DNA of 64,000 nucleotides, from assembly GCA_016709545.1 (NCBI GenBank), contig JADJMO010000014.1, positions 124,001 to 188,000 of the forward strand, given 5' to 3'. The number at the start of each line of letters is the position of its first letter. The stretch's first letter is position 1. Source of the DNA: Myxococcales bacterium (GTDB lineage: Bacteria > Myxococcota_A > Polyangia > Polyangiales > JADJMO01). The position numbers were made by a program, and so were the translations under genes. Shown in pieces: positions 1-8,142 of this stretch. Under the pieces are notes generated by a model, which was not told the origin of the DNA, ran no database searches, and worked only from the letters and a program-made list of their open reading frames with translations.

Positions 1-50
1 AGGTGAATCAGACCGTGCAGCACGAGCACGACGACGAACACCCAGCGCAT
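1..50 (-). CDS. N-terminus of a membrane protein, cut by the window edge
   Basis: An ATG at 50 on the minus strand opens a frame that runs off the window. The visible 16 residues are M-R-W followed by a strongly hydrophobic stretch (VFVVVLVLHGLIH), which reads as the first transmembrane helix of a membrane protein. Nothing else can be seen, so no family is assigned. The start is the first ATG and the frame is open to the edge. Confidence 0.5.
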   Translation of the reverse strand, partial: MRWVFVVVLVLHGLIH

Positions 51-233
51 GACGTCCTCGCGATCCGGGAAGAGCCCGTCGCTCGATCAGCAGGAACCGT
101 GCCTCGCGTCGCGGGCCCCTCGTCACGCGACGATCACGCACGAGGCGCGTCCTCGTGAACCGCATGCGTCGCGGCCAGTCCGTCGCACTTGGGGCGCTCC
201 ACCCCGCCGTGCCCGAACGGTCGTGCTCACTTG
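51..233. other. Intergenic stretch with no recognised gene
   Basis: Together with the triplicated repeat at 234-420 this makes a 374-base gene-free gap between the edge gene and the thrombospondin-type lipoprotein. In 51-233 I see no convincing gene. Open frames exist only because GC is high, and none has a plausible protein. The start region of the edge gene lies at its left end, so its promoter should be here, but no clear -35/-10 pair stands out. Confidence 0.4.
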
Positions 234-420
234 TTGGCTGTTGCGGCCGCCCGTGGAGGCGGCCGCTGTTCACTGCGCTCGCCTCCGGCTCGCTCGTTGG
301 CTGTTGCGGCCGCCCGTGGAGGCGGCCGCTGTTCACTGCGCTCGCCTCCGGCTCGCTCGTTGGCTGTTGCGGCCGCCCGTGGAGGCGGCCGCTGTTCACT
401 GCGCTCGCCTCCGGCTCGCT
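234..420. repeat. Three tandem copies of a 63-bp unit with internal hairpins
   Basis: Copies occupy 234-296, 297-359 and 360-420; the third loses its last two bases. They look identical base for base. Each contains a perfect inverted repeat, GCGGCCGCC-6 nt-GGCGGCCGC (two NotI cores), followed by a GCTCGCCTCCGGCTCGC-type segment. The array begins a few bases past the stop codon of the minus-strand lipoprotein gene (stop at 425-427), so a transcript leaving that gene would run into three strong hairpins. The period is a multiple of three, so frames stay open through it, but the predicted peptide is low-complexity and I do not regard it as a gene. Confidence 0.9.
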
Positions 421-424
421 CCAT

Positions 425-1009
425 TCACTTCTTCGGGCAGCCGCCGTGGGACTTCGGACCTGGCTCGTTGGGGCACTTGTCGTCGACGTCGAGGATCCCG
501 TCCTTGTCGTTGTCCGGATCGGGGCAGCCGTCCTGGTCCTCGAAGCCGTCCTTGTCCTCGGGGTCGTTGGGGCACTTGTCGTCGACGTCGAGGATGCCGT
601 CCTTGTCGTTGTCCGGGTCGGGGCAGCCGTCCGGGTCCTGGAAGCCGTCCTTGTCCTCCGGGTCGTCGGGGCACATGTCCACGTCGTCCGGGATGCCGTC
701 GTGATCCCGATCGCTCGCCGCCTTCTTCGGACAACCCTTGGCGGCGACGGGGCCCGGGGCGTTCGGGCACGCGTCGTCCTTGTCGAGCACACCGTCCTGG
801 TCGTTGTCCGGGTCCGGGCATCCGTCCTCGTCCTCGAAGAAGTCGAAGTCCTCGGGAACGTCCGGGCACTTGTCGTCGGCGTCGGGGATGCCATCTCCGT
901 CGCGATCGGGTCCCTTGCCGTCGGCCGCCTTCGGCGCGGAGCTCGCGACGATCGGGCTCGCCCCCGCGGAGCACCCGACCAGCAGCAGACAGAGGAGGTG
1001 AGCGCGCAT
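425..1009 (-). CDS. Lipoprotein made of thrombospondin type 3 (calcium-binding) repeats
   Basis: A 194-residue protein. The signal peptide ends in a lipobox (LLLVGC, Cys about residue 12), so it should be anchored to a membrane, probably the outer one. The rest is a series of Asp-rich thrombospondin type 3 repeats: units such as DxDxDGIPDxDDxCP and CPDPDNDKDGILDVDDKCP recur six or more times with regular Asp and paired Cys. These motifs bind Ca2+ in known families and often act as rigid surface spacers. In many Gram-negative proteins they precede an OmpA domain, but none is present here and the protein ends with GCPKK. The start is set by the signal peptide; the open frame extends far upstream without signal character. 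The 3' end abuts the 63-bp repeat array. Confidence 0.85.
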   Translation of the reverse strand: MRAHLLCLLLVGCSAGASPIVASSAPKAADGKGPDRDGDGIPDADDKCPDVPEDFDFFEDEDGCPDPDNDQDGVLDKDDACPNAPGPVAAKGCPKKAASDRDHDGIPDDVDMCPDDPEDKDGFQDPDGCPDPDNDKDGILDVDDKCPNDPEDKDGFEDQDGCPDPDNDKDGILDVDDKCPNEPGPKSHGGCPKK

Positions 1010-1087
1010 CGACCGAGCAGGGGGCGGCTCCTCGGGCGCGTCAAGCCGTGACGGGCGGCGCCCACCGCCCTCTGGTATGCCCGGGCG

Positions 1088-1471
1088 ATGATCGACCACG
1101 TCGGCCTCTCGGTCAGCGATCCGAAGCTCAGTCGTTCGTTCTACGAGCAGGCGCTCGCCCCGCTCGGCTACCAGCTGTTGAGCGAGATCCCGACCCAGTT
1201 CACGGGGGGCAAGATCGTCCTCGGCTTCAGCACGCCACCGAAGCCCGACTTCTGGGTCACCGAGGGCACGCCGCAGACCCCCCGCCTCCACGTCGCCTTC
1301 CGCGCCGAGAGCCGCGCCGCCGTCGACGCCTTCTACGCGGCGGCGATCGCCGCGGGCGGTCGAGACAATGGCCCGCCCGGGCCTCGTCCGCACTACCACG
1401 CGCACTACTATGGTGCGTTCGTGCTCGACCCGGATGGCCACAACATCGAGGCCGTCATCCACACGCCCTGA
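1088..1471 (+). CDS. VOC (glyoxalase/bleomycin-resistance fold) family protein
   Basis: A 127-residue single-module vicinal oxygen chelate protein. It opens with the typical IDHVGLSVSD strand (possible metal ligand His4) and closes with the family-like DPDGHNIEAV segment supplying a possible metal Glu. Between lie the two expected beta-alpha-beta-beta-beta modules. Members are metal-dependent isomerases, dioxygenases or drug-binding proteins, and the substrate cannot be told from sequence. It converges on the dienelactone hydrolase gene with a 2-bp gap between stop codons, so the two share no promoter. Confidence 0.85.
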   Translation: MIDHVGLSVSDPKLSRSFYEQALAPLGYQLLSEIPTQFTGGKIVLGFSTPPKPDFWVTEGTPQTPRLHVAFRAESRAAVDAFYAAAIAAGGRDNGPPGPRPHYHAHYYGAFVLDPDGHNIEAVIHTP

Positions 1472-1473
1472 GC

Positions 1474-2298
1474 TCAGGGCGCTGCGAGCAGCTTGTCGCG
1501 GAACAGCGCGAGCACCTGGTCGAGCGCGTCGCGCGTGCGCTGGCCTGGCTCGTCGATCAGGCTCGCGGTGAGCACCGAGTGGTGGCGGGGCAGTGGGCTG
1601 TCGGGGTGACCGTCACGCTGGTCGAGCTCCACCGCCACGAAGGCCGAGCCGAGCTTCTCGCGCAGGAACGCGAAGCGCTCCTCGGGCACGAGCGGATCCC
1701 CGCGGAAGCGGAGGCCGATCACCTTCAGATCCTCGCGCGCGCACCGCTGGGCGACGATCGCGAGATCCTCCGCCGAGCAGTCGATCCCCCGACGGGCGTG
1801 CGGCCCGATGGGTAGGGAGGGCTGCGAGAGCACCGGCGCGAGCACGCATGGCTCGGCCGCCATCGCGAGCCCGAAGCCGCCGGTGAAGCACATGCCGACC
1901 ACGCCGACGCCCGGCCCGCCGCAGCGCGCGTGCTCCTTGCGCGCGAGCGCGCGGAGGAACGTGACCACCGGCGACGAACGCCCGGTGGCGAACGCGGTGA
2001 ACTCGCGGCTGACGCACGCGCGCGCCATCGTGCTCACGGCGTAGAGCTTGGTGGAGGCGTCCTTCACCAGCGGGTCGCGCCCCGCGGTGCCGAACAGGTC
2101 GGGCAGGACGGCGGTGCAGCCGAGCGCGACGACGCGGTCGGCGAACCCGAGCACCATCGGCGAGATCCCCGGCATCTCGGCGACGACCACGACGGCCGGG
2201 CCCTCTCCCTTGCGGTAGACGTCGTGGGTGAAGCCGTCGCTCTCGAACCGCTCCTGCGTGAACGTGCCGAGCACGCCCTCGTCCATCCGCTTCTTCAT
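1474..2298 (-). CDS. Dienelactone hydrolase family protein
   Basis: A 274-residue alpha/beta hydrolase of the dienelactone hydrolase type. The nucleophile elbow is G-M-C-F-T-G-G, giving the cysteine nucleophile typical of this family. The expected Asp and His follow in FRGDPLV and DGHPDSP. No signal peptide is seen, so it should be cytosolic. Its ATG overlaps the glyS stop codon (ATGA), so the two are translationally coupled. A second in-frame ATG lies four codons downstream. The natural substrate is unknown; the family hydrolyses lactones and esters. Confidence 0.85.
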   Translation of the reverse strand: MKKRMDEGVLGTFTQERFESDGFTHDVYRKGEGPAVVVVAEMPGISPMVLGFADRVVALGCTAVLPDLFGTAGRDPLVKDASTKLYAVSTMARACVSREFTAFATGRSSPVVTFLRALARKEHARCGGPGVGVVGMCFTGGFGLAMAAEPCVLAPVLSQPSLPIGPHARRGIDCSAEDLAIVAQRCAREDLKVIGLRFRGDPLVPEERFAFLREKLGSAFVAVELDQRDGHPDSPLPRHHSVLTASLIDEPGQRTRDALDQVLALFRDKLLAAP

Positions 2299-3908
2299 CG
2301 CAGCTTCTCCCGCAGGAAGCCCTCGAGCTCCTTCACCGGCACGCGCTCCTGGGCCATCGTGTCGCGGTCGCGCACGGTGACGGTGCCTGCCAGCGCCGGG
2401 TCCTTGCCCTGCCCGATGCTGTCGAAGTCGACGGTCACGCAGAACGGCGTGCCGATCTCGTCCTGGCGCCGGTAGAGCTTCCCGATCGCGCCGGTGTCGT
2501 CGTACACGGTGCGCATCGCCGCTGCGCCCTGCAGCTCGCGCCGGATGCGCTTGGCGGTCTCGACGATCTCGGGCTGGTTCTTCTTGAGCGGGAGCACGGC
2601 CACCTTGATGGGGGCGATGCGCGGCTTGAGGTGCAGCACCGTGCGGTAGAACTCGTCGACGATCGGCTCCACCTGCCCACGCAGCTTCTTGGCGACCTCG
2701 ATCGACTCGACGCCCGGCAGCGCGAGCAGCCCGGCCACCGACGCGAGCCGCTCGGAGGGCGCGGCCGCGATGCGCTCGCCCTCGGCGAGGATCGCGTCCT
2801 TGGTGGCCTGCGGGAGCTTCTCGTTGCGCGAGACCGACTTGAGGAACGTGGTCAGCGCCTCGGCCGCCGGCTGCAGGCGCTCGGCGGGCGGTGCCTTCAC
2901 GAGCTCCTCGGCGTAGGCCTCCGAGAGCACCGCGAGCACGCCGCGGTCGACGCCGCCGGAGGGCTCGATCACGAACGGCACGATGTGCTTCTTGGCGTCG
3001 GGGTCGAACCAGGTGAGCTTCTCGGTGGAGTGCGCGTTCGGCGTGGCGCGCGCGGTGAGGCCGAGCGACGCCTGCTCCTTGGAGTGCGACCCGAGGTCGT
3101 AGTCGGTGCGGTTGGCGATGCCCTCGAGCTCCTCGAGCCCATGCGGGAACCGGTAGAGGAGGTCGACGGTGGCCTTGGCGTAGTGGGCGAGCTCGCTCGG
3201 CTTCTGGTGGTAGGCCTCGAGGTTCTGACCGTCGAGCCCGACCGAGCGCCACCAGGCGATGCGATCGGCGACCCACTTCTCGTGCCACGCCTCGTCCTCG
3301 CCGGGCCGCACGAAGAACTCGATCTCCATCTGCTCGAACTCGCGCGAGCGGAAGATGAAGTTGCGCGGCGTGATCTCGTTGCGGAACGCCTTGCCGATCT
3401 GGGCGATGCCGAACGGCAGCTTGCGGTTGGTCGCGTCGAGGACGTGCTTGAAGTTGACGAAGATGCCCTGCGCGGTCTCGGGCCGCAGGTACGAGAACGA
3501 CTCCGGGTCGGGCACGGGGCCGACCTGGGTCTTGAACATCAGGTTGAACGGCCGGGGCTCGGTGAGGTCGGTCGAGCCGCAGTTGAGGCATTTTCCGGCG
3601 ATCTGGTCGGCGCGCCAGCGCATCTTGCAGGCGCGGCAGTCGACCATCGGATCGACGAAGGTCTCCTCGTGGCCCGAGTAGCGCCAGGTGAGCTTGTTCA
3701 TCAGGATCGCGGCGTCGAGGCCCTCGACGTCGTCGCGCTCCCAGACGTTGGCGCGCCACCAGGCGAGCTTGAGGTTGTTCTTGAGCTCGACGCCGAGCGG
3801 GCCGTAGTCGTAGGTGCCCTGCAGGCCGCCGTAGATGGCGGAGCCCGGGAAGATGAACCCCCGGCGCTTGGAGAGGGAGACGAGCTGTTCCATCGTGGCA
3901 GCAGGCAT
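2295..3908 (-). CDS. glyS: Glycyl-tRNA synthetase, dimeric class II type
   Basis: Charges tRNA-Gly with glycine in the cytosol. The 537-residue length fits the single-chain (alpha2) enzyme rather than the bacterial alpha2beta2 type. Visible marks are the N-terminal IYGGLQGTYDYGPLG segment, zinc-type cysteines (CRAC then CLNC), class II motif 2 (FRNEITPRN...FRSREFEQME), motif 3 region (GGVDRGVLAVL), and the C-terminal anticodon-binding domain from about residue 440 (RIAPIKVAVLPL). An AGGAG ribosome-binding site 8 bases before the ATG at 3908 supports this start over the second Met at codon 6. The 3' end overlaps the hydrolase gene by 4 bases. Confidence 0.95.
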   Translation of the reverse strand: MPAATMEQLVSLSKRRGFIFPGSAIYGGLQGTYDYGPLGVELKNNLKLAWWRANVWERDDVEGLDAAILMNKLTWRYSGHEETFVDPMVDCRACKMRWRADQIAGKCLNCGSTDLTEPRPFNLMFKTQVGPVPDPESFSYLRPETAQGIFVNFKHVLDATNRKLPFGIAQIGKAFRNEITPRNFIFRSREFEQMEIEFFVRPGEDEAWHEKWVADRIAWWRSVGLDGQNLEAYHQKPSELAHYAKATVDLLYRFPHGLEELEGIANRTDYDLGSHSKEQASLGLTARATPNAHSTEKLTWFDPDAKKHIVPFVIEPSGGVDRGVLAVLSEAYAEELVKAPPAERLQPAAEALTTFLKSVSRNEKLPQATKDAILAEGERIAAAPSERLASVAGLLALPGVESIEVAKKLRGQVEPIVDEFYRTVLHLKPRIAPIKVAVLPLKKNQPEIVETAKRIRRELQGAAAMRTVYDDTGAIGKLYRRQDEIGTPFCVTVDFDSIGQGKDPALAGTVTVRDRDTMAQERVPVKELEGFLREKLR

Positions 3909-3988
3909 GCGCGGCGCTCCTGTGGGCCCGGGGCGACGGCCCCGAGGACGAAGGCGCGCATCCTACCGCGTCGGCGAATCGCGGGGGC

Positions 3989-5101
3989 CTAGTCGCGGAC
4001 CCAGTCGATGGCGCTCACGTTGGGGAAGGGCAGGGTGGTCTCGAGCAGGGGGGTGAGGCTCGGGAGGGCGAGCACCCGCACGACGACGCTGTCCTGCCCC
4101 TTCTGCTGGAGGACGAGCACGTCGTCGTCGCGGCGCTCCCACCACGGCCAGGTGCCCGCGTGCGCCGGGTTGAACGGACGCGCGACCGTCTCCTTGGGGC
4201 CGAGCGGCACGTCGTTGGTCTGCCCGGAGTCGACGTCGACGACCCGGACGCTCTCGGCCCCCTCCGCGTCGTAGGCGGTGTGGACGACGAACCGCGAGGG
4301 CGTGTGGTGCACGGTCTCCGGCGTGCCGCGCATGGTGAACGGCGTCGTGAGCTCCTCGAGCCGCTGCACGGTGCCCGTGGCCACGTCGACGCGCTCGAGC
4401 AACAGGGTGCGCAGCGACTTCGGGACATCGAGGCGGCCCGGCGCCCAGTAGACGATCGACGCGCCGCCGAGCACGAAGTCGCCATGCAGGATCTGATCGC
4501 GCGTCACGAGCGGCTTCGGCTTGCCGCCGAGCGCGCTCACGTAGTGCAGGGTCACCTTCTGGCCGGCGATGACGTCGACGAAGTACTGCGACTCGGGGCC
4601 GCCCATCAGCGGCGCGGTCTTGAACGCGTGGCGACCGTCCGGGAGGAAGGCGAAGTCGCCGGCCTTCGGCGGGATGGGCTCCACGAGCGGCACGAACGGC
4701 CCACCTCCGCGAGACACCTGCACGACGTCGTGGGTGCTCTTGTACTCGACCTGCACGGTCGCCTGGTCGAGCAGCCACAGGCTGCCGTACTCGAACTTGG
4801 TCAGATCGAGGTGCGGCACCGGGGTGAGCTGGCGCGTGGCGAGGTCGAAGATGCCTTGCGGCAGGAGGTAGCGGCCCGGTCCGATGCGGCGCGGGCTCTT
4901 GGGCTGCTTGGCGTGGTCGTCGATCGCGACGCACGTGGGCTTGCACTCGAGCAGGCCCTTGCCGAAGGCGTGGACCAGCAGGTGCCCGCGATGCGGCTGG
5001 GGCGCGACCGAGGCGACGGGCGCGGGCTTCCGTGGTGGCGGCGCGGGCGGTGGCGGCGAGGCGCACCCGACGCAGGCGGACAGCGCGAGGGCGAGGCGCA
5101 T
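3989..5101 (-). CDS. Lipoprotein, probably a beta-propeller-like surface protein
   Basis: A 370-residue protein with a short signal peptide and lipobox-like LALSAC/CVGC near residues 7-13, then a Pro/Ala linker (PPPPAPPPRKPAPV). The body has repeated beta-rich segments of the type found in propellers (LLPQGIFDLATRQL, FAFLPDGRHAFK, VRVVDVDSGQT), with alternating readout-like strands. No catalytic motif is recognised. The ATG at 5101 is preferred to the GTG one codon earlier. It lies 22 bp downstream of the export permease gene on the same strand and may be co-transcribed with it, but nothing shows a functional link. Confidence 0.7.
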   Translation of the reverse strand: MRLALALSACVGCASPPPPAPPPRKPAPVASVAPQPHRGHLLVHAFGKGLLECKPTCVAIDDHAKQPKSPRRIGPGRYLLPQGIFDLATRQLTPVPHLDLTKFEYGSLWLLDQATVQVEYKSTHDVVQVSRGGGPFVPLVEPIPPKAGDFAFLPDGRHAFKTAPLMGGPESQYFVDVIAGQKVTLHYVSALGGKPKPLVTRDQILHGDFVLGGASIVYWAPGRLDVPKSLRTLLLERVDVATGTVQRLEELTTPFTMRGTPETVHHTPSRFVVHTAYDAEGAESVRVVDVDSGQTNDVPLGPKETVARPFNPAHAGTWPWWERRDDDVLVLQQKGQDSVVVRVLALPSLTPLLETTLPFPNVSAIDWVRD

Positions 5102-5123
5102 CACAAGACAATGTAGCCCGGCG

Positions 5124-6278
5124 TCACCCGCGCATCGCCTGGATCGCCGACACGCGCGCCGCCGCCACCGCCGGGAAGAAGCCCCCGAGCAGGCCCATCG
5201 AGCCGGCGAACACCAGGGACACGACGAGGATCGGGGCGGTGGGCTGGAACGTGAAGACGATCTCGGACCAGCTCGAGAAGTTCATCATCGAGAACTTCAC
5301 GAACCGCATGAGCAGCGCGGCGCTCGCGCCGACCGCGCCACCGATCAGGGCGAGCACCGTCGACTCGAGGAGGAAGCAGCCGAGGATCGACGTGCGCGAG
5401 AAGCCGAGCGCGCGCAGGGTGCCGATCTCCCGCTGCCGGTTCGCGACGGCCGCGTACATGGTGATCATCGCGCCGATCATCGCGCCGGCGGCGAAGAACA
5501 CCGAGATCAGCGTGCCGAGCACGCCGATGAACATGGCCGTGCCCTCGGACTGCTTCTCGAGGTAGTCGGTCTCGCGCAGCGCCAGGAAGCCGTACTGCTT
5601 GTCGCTCTCCATCGCGGCCTTGAAGCCGTCGAACGCGGCCGGCGAGTCGAGCTGCACCCGCACCGAGGACACGTAGCCCTGGCGCGCGAAGGCGTTGCGG
5701 AGGATGTCGAGGTCGCACCACACCTCGGACTCGCTGGACGAGCCGTCGGCCTCGAACACGCCGACCACCTTCACGGGGCGGTTCTTGCGGAGCTCGAAGG
5801 TCTGGCCGAGGGCGAGGCCCTTGAACCGGCCGGCGATGCGCTTGCCGACCATCACCTCTTCGGCGCCGGCCCGGGGGGCGACGCCCTCGACGACCTTCAC
5901 CTCGGGACGAAGCCCGAGCGCAGCGCTCGTGACGCCGCGCGCCTGTACGTTGGCCACGCCGTCGACGCCGACCTTCTCCATGGCGAGCACCACGATGGCC
6001 TCGCCCGACGCGGGGACGTCGCGCTTGACCCCGGGGCCCGCCGCGACGAGCGAGACGTTGGCCGCCTCGATGCCGCTCGAGAGCTCGTTGTCGCTGCCCT
6101 GGCGCATGACGATGGCGACGTTGGCGTGCCCGCCCGTGGCGAGCGTGCGCTTGATCCCCGCCGACAGCATCAACGCGGAGGCGAGGACGAACACCACGAG
6201 GGCGATGCCCAGCGCCGTGGCGACCGAGGTGGTCTTGCGGACCGCGAGGCTGCGGAGGTTGTACTTGATCGGGATCAT
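5124..6278 (-). CDS. FtsX/MacB-type ABC transporter permease, second copy
   Basis: A 384-residue inner-membrane permease. One N-terminal helix (about 15-38, TALGIALVVFVLASALML) is followed by a large periplasmic MacB-like domain, then three C-terminal helices (roughly 260-370) carrying the hallmark REIGTLRALGFSRTSI cytoplasmic segment and ending in RVSAIQAMRG. This is the topology of MacB, LolC/E and FtsX-type transporters, which drive extrusion by coupling ATPase motion to the periplasmic domain. The ATG overlaps the stop of the preceding permease (ATGA). The four-gene set is adaptor, ATPase, permease, permease; cargo is unknown. Confidence 0.85.
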   Translation of the reverse strand: MIPIKYNLRSLAVRKTTSVATALGIALVVFVLASALMLSAGIKRTLATGGHANVAIVMRQGSDNELSSGIEAANVSLVAAGPGVKRDVPASGEAIVVLAMEKVGVDGVANVQARGVTSAALGLRPEVKVVEGVAPRAGAEEVMVGKRIAGRFKGLALGQTFELRKNRPVKVVGVFEADGSSSESEVWCDLDILRNAFARQGYVSSVRVQLDSPAAFDGFKAAMESDKQYGFLALRETDYLEKQSEGTAMFIGVLGTLISVFFAAGAMIGAMITMYAAVANRQREIGTLRALGFSRTSILGCFLLESTVLALIGGAVGASAALLMRFVKFSMMNFSSWSEIVFTFQPTAPILVVSLVFAGSMGLLGGFFPAVAAARVSAIQAMRG

Positions 6279-7443
6279 GCGAGCCTCTTGAGCGCATCGA
6301 CGGTCTTGAGCCGGCCGGCCTGGAGCGCCGGGATGACCGACGCGACGATCGCGAGCCCGAAGGCCAGCGCGATCGCGAGCGCGGTCGTCGCCGGGTTGAT
6401 CCGGAAGTAGGGGAACATCGCGCCCATGTTCTCCTCGAGGAAGCGGCCGAGCCCCTTCTCGATGAACGGGTAGGAGATCAAGAGGCCGAGCGCGCCGCCC
6501 GCGCCGCCGATGACCAGCGCCTCGCCCATCACGAACCAGATGATGTGCGCGTTGGAGAAGCCGAGCGCCTTGAGCACACCGTACTCGTTCGTGCGCTCGC
6601 GGACCCCCATCGCGATGGTGTTGCCGAGCACGAGGCCCATGATCACCAGGATCACGATGGAGATGAGGTCGATGGCGGTGAGCACCGCGCTGAACGACGC
6701 GAGGAACGAGGCGTTGAACGCGCGTTCGTCCTGGCTCAGGGTCTGGATCTCCTTCTCGTCGAACATCTTGTCGATCTCGACGCCGGTCGCCGCCGCGCGG
6801 CTCGGGTCGGTGACCCGCGCGACGATCCACCCGATCTGGTCCTTGCGCGCCTCGGGGAGGCTGTCGTTCAGGTAGTCCCAGCGGAAGATGAAGGTGGAGC
6901 GGTCGACGGACTTGCTCTTCGCGTCGTAGGTGCCGAGACGTGGAACTCCCAGTCGCCCTGGGAGCTGATGCCGCTGCCAGCGTGACCTGGTCGCCGACCT
7001 TCCAGCCCATCTTCTTCGCGAGGACGTCGCCGACGATCGCGCCCTGCGGGTCGGCCTTCCATTTCTCGAGCACGTCCGGGGTCACGGACATGTCGTCGTA
7101 GACGGTGAAATGGGTGGCCGGGTCGACCGCGAGCGCGCCGAAGAACTCCTTGTCGTGCTTCGGGTCCTTGCCGCCGAACCAGTTGGCGAAGGTGGCCACC
7201 TTCACGCCCGGCACCTTGGTGCGGACGTCGTCGATGTAGCGCTTGGGCAAGGTCATCACGAAGGTGACCTTGTGGCGCGTGACGACGCGATCCTTGGCCG
7301 CCCACTCGGCGCCCGCGGTCCACGCGAGACCACGGTGCGGAGGAGCATGAACGTGAGGATCGGCGACCGCCGCCCACCATCGTCAGCACGGCGCGGACCT
7401 TGTTCCGCAGGACGTTCCGCGCGGCCAGGCCGACGAGGGTCAC
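6275..7443 (-). pseudogene. FtsX/MacB-type permease, first copy, broken by several frameshifts
   Basis: Reading all three frames gives one continuous permease: GTG at 7443, LVGLAARNVLRNKVRA helix start, a periplasmic domain (PKRYIDDVRTKVPG, VATFANWFGGKDPKHD, GDVLAKKMGWKVGD), then the C-terminal core with RTNEYGVLKALGFSNAHI and a final LKTVDALKRLA. The frame must change near 7355-7372 (two extra bases), near 7323-7332 (one missing), and near 6961-6985 and 6931-6940 (missing bases). Amino-acid conservation remains high on both sides, so sequencing error or very recent decay fits better than an old pseudogene. The GTG would overlap the ATPase stop once a further extra base at 7453-7456 is removed. 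If intact, it would pair with the second permease as a heterodimer. Confidence 0.75.
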
Positions 7444-8142
7444 TCGAGCGCGCCCCTTGTTGAGGCGGCGGATCACGGTCGCGCGCTCGGCGGCCGCCGG
7501 GTCGTGGGTGACCATGACGATGGTCTTGCCGAGCTGGGTGTTGAGCTGCTCGAGCAGCGCGAGGATGTCGTCGGCGCTCTTGCGGTCGAGATCGCCGGTC
7601 GGCTCGTCGGCGACGATGAGGGTCGGGTCGTTGACGATCGCGCGGGCGATCGCCACGCGCTGCTCCTGTCCACCGGAGAGCTGGCGCGGGTAGTGGCCCT
7701 TGCGGTCCTCGAGCCCGACGACGCGCAGGGCGGTCTCGGCGCGCTTGCTCCGCTCGCTCGACGGCACCTTGGTGAGGAGCAGGGGGAGCTCGACGTTCTC
7801 GACGGCGTTCAGCACCGGCATCAGGTTGTACGACTGGAAGATGAACCCGATGGTGTCCGCGCGGAAGCGCGCGAGCTCGCCCTCGCCGAGCGCCTCGAGC
7901 TGCTTGCTGCCGACCCGGATCTTCCCCGAGGTGGGCCGGTCGAGGCCCGCGATGAGGTTGAGGAGGGTGGACTTGCCCGAGCCCGACGGGCCCATGAGGG
8001 CCTCGAACGACCCGCGCTCGATGTCGAGGTCGAGGTCTTCGAGGATCTGCAGCCGCTCGCCGCCGCGCTCGTATGCCTTGCCGACCTTCTCGAGCCGGAC
8101 GAGCACGTCGCTGGCCTTCGGCTTCCCATTCTCCTCGCTCAT
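7440..8142 (-). CDS. ABC transporter ATPase of the MacB/LolD type
   Basis: About 233 residues. Walker A is GPSGSGKST (about 48-56), the Q-loop is FIFQSYNLMPVL, the signature is LSGGQEQRV (the usual second Gln is Glu here), Walker B is LIVADEPTGDLD, and the H-loop is MVTHD. It powers the neighbouring permeases. As written the frame lacks a stop and reads into the permease. Removing one base from the C run at 7453-7456 gives the expected end NKGALE-stop at 7440, with the permease GTG overlapping it, so I place the 3' end there. Its ATG shares one base with the adaptor stop (TGATG). Confidence 0.88.

Noticed and set aside
234..420. CRISPR array
   Set aside because: Three 63-bp copies are directly adjacent with no spacers of differing sequence and no cas genes.
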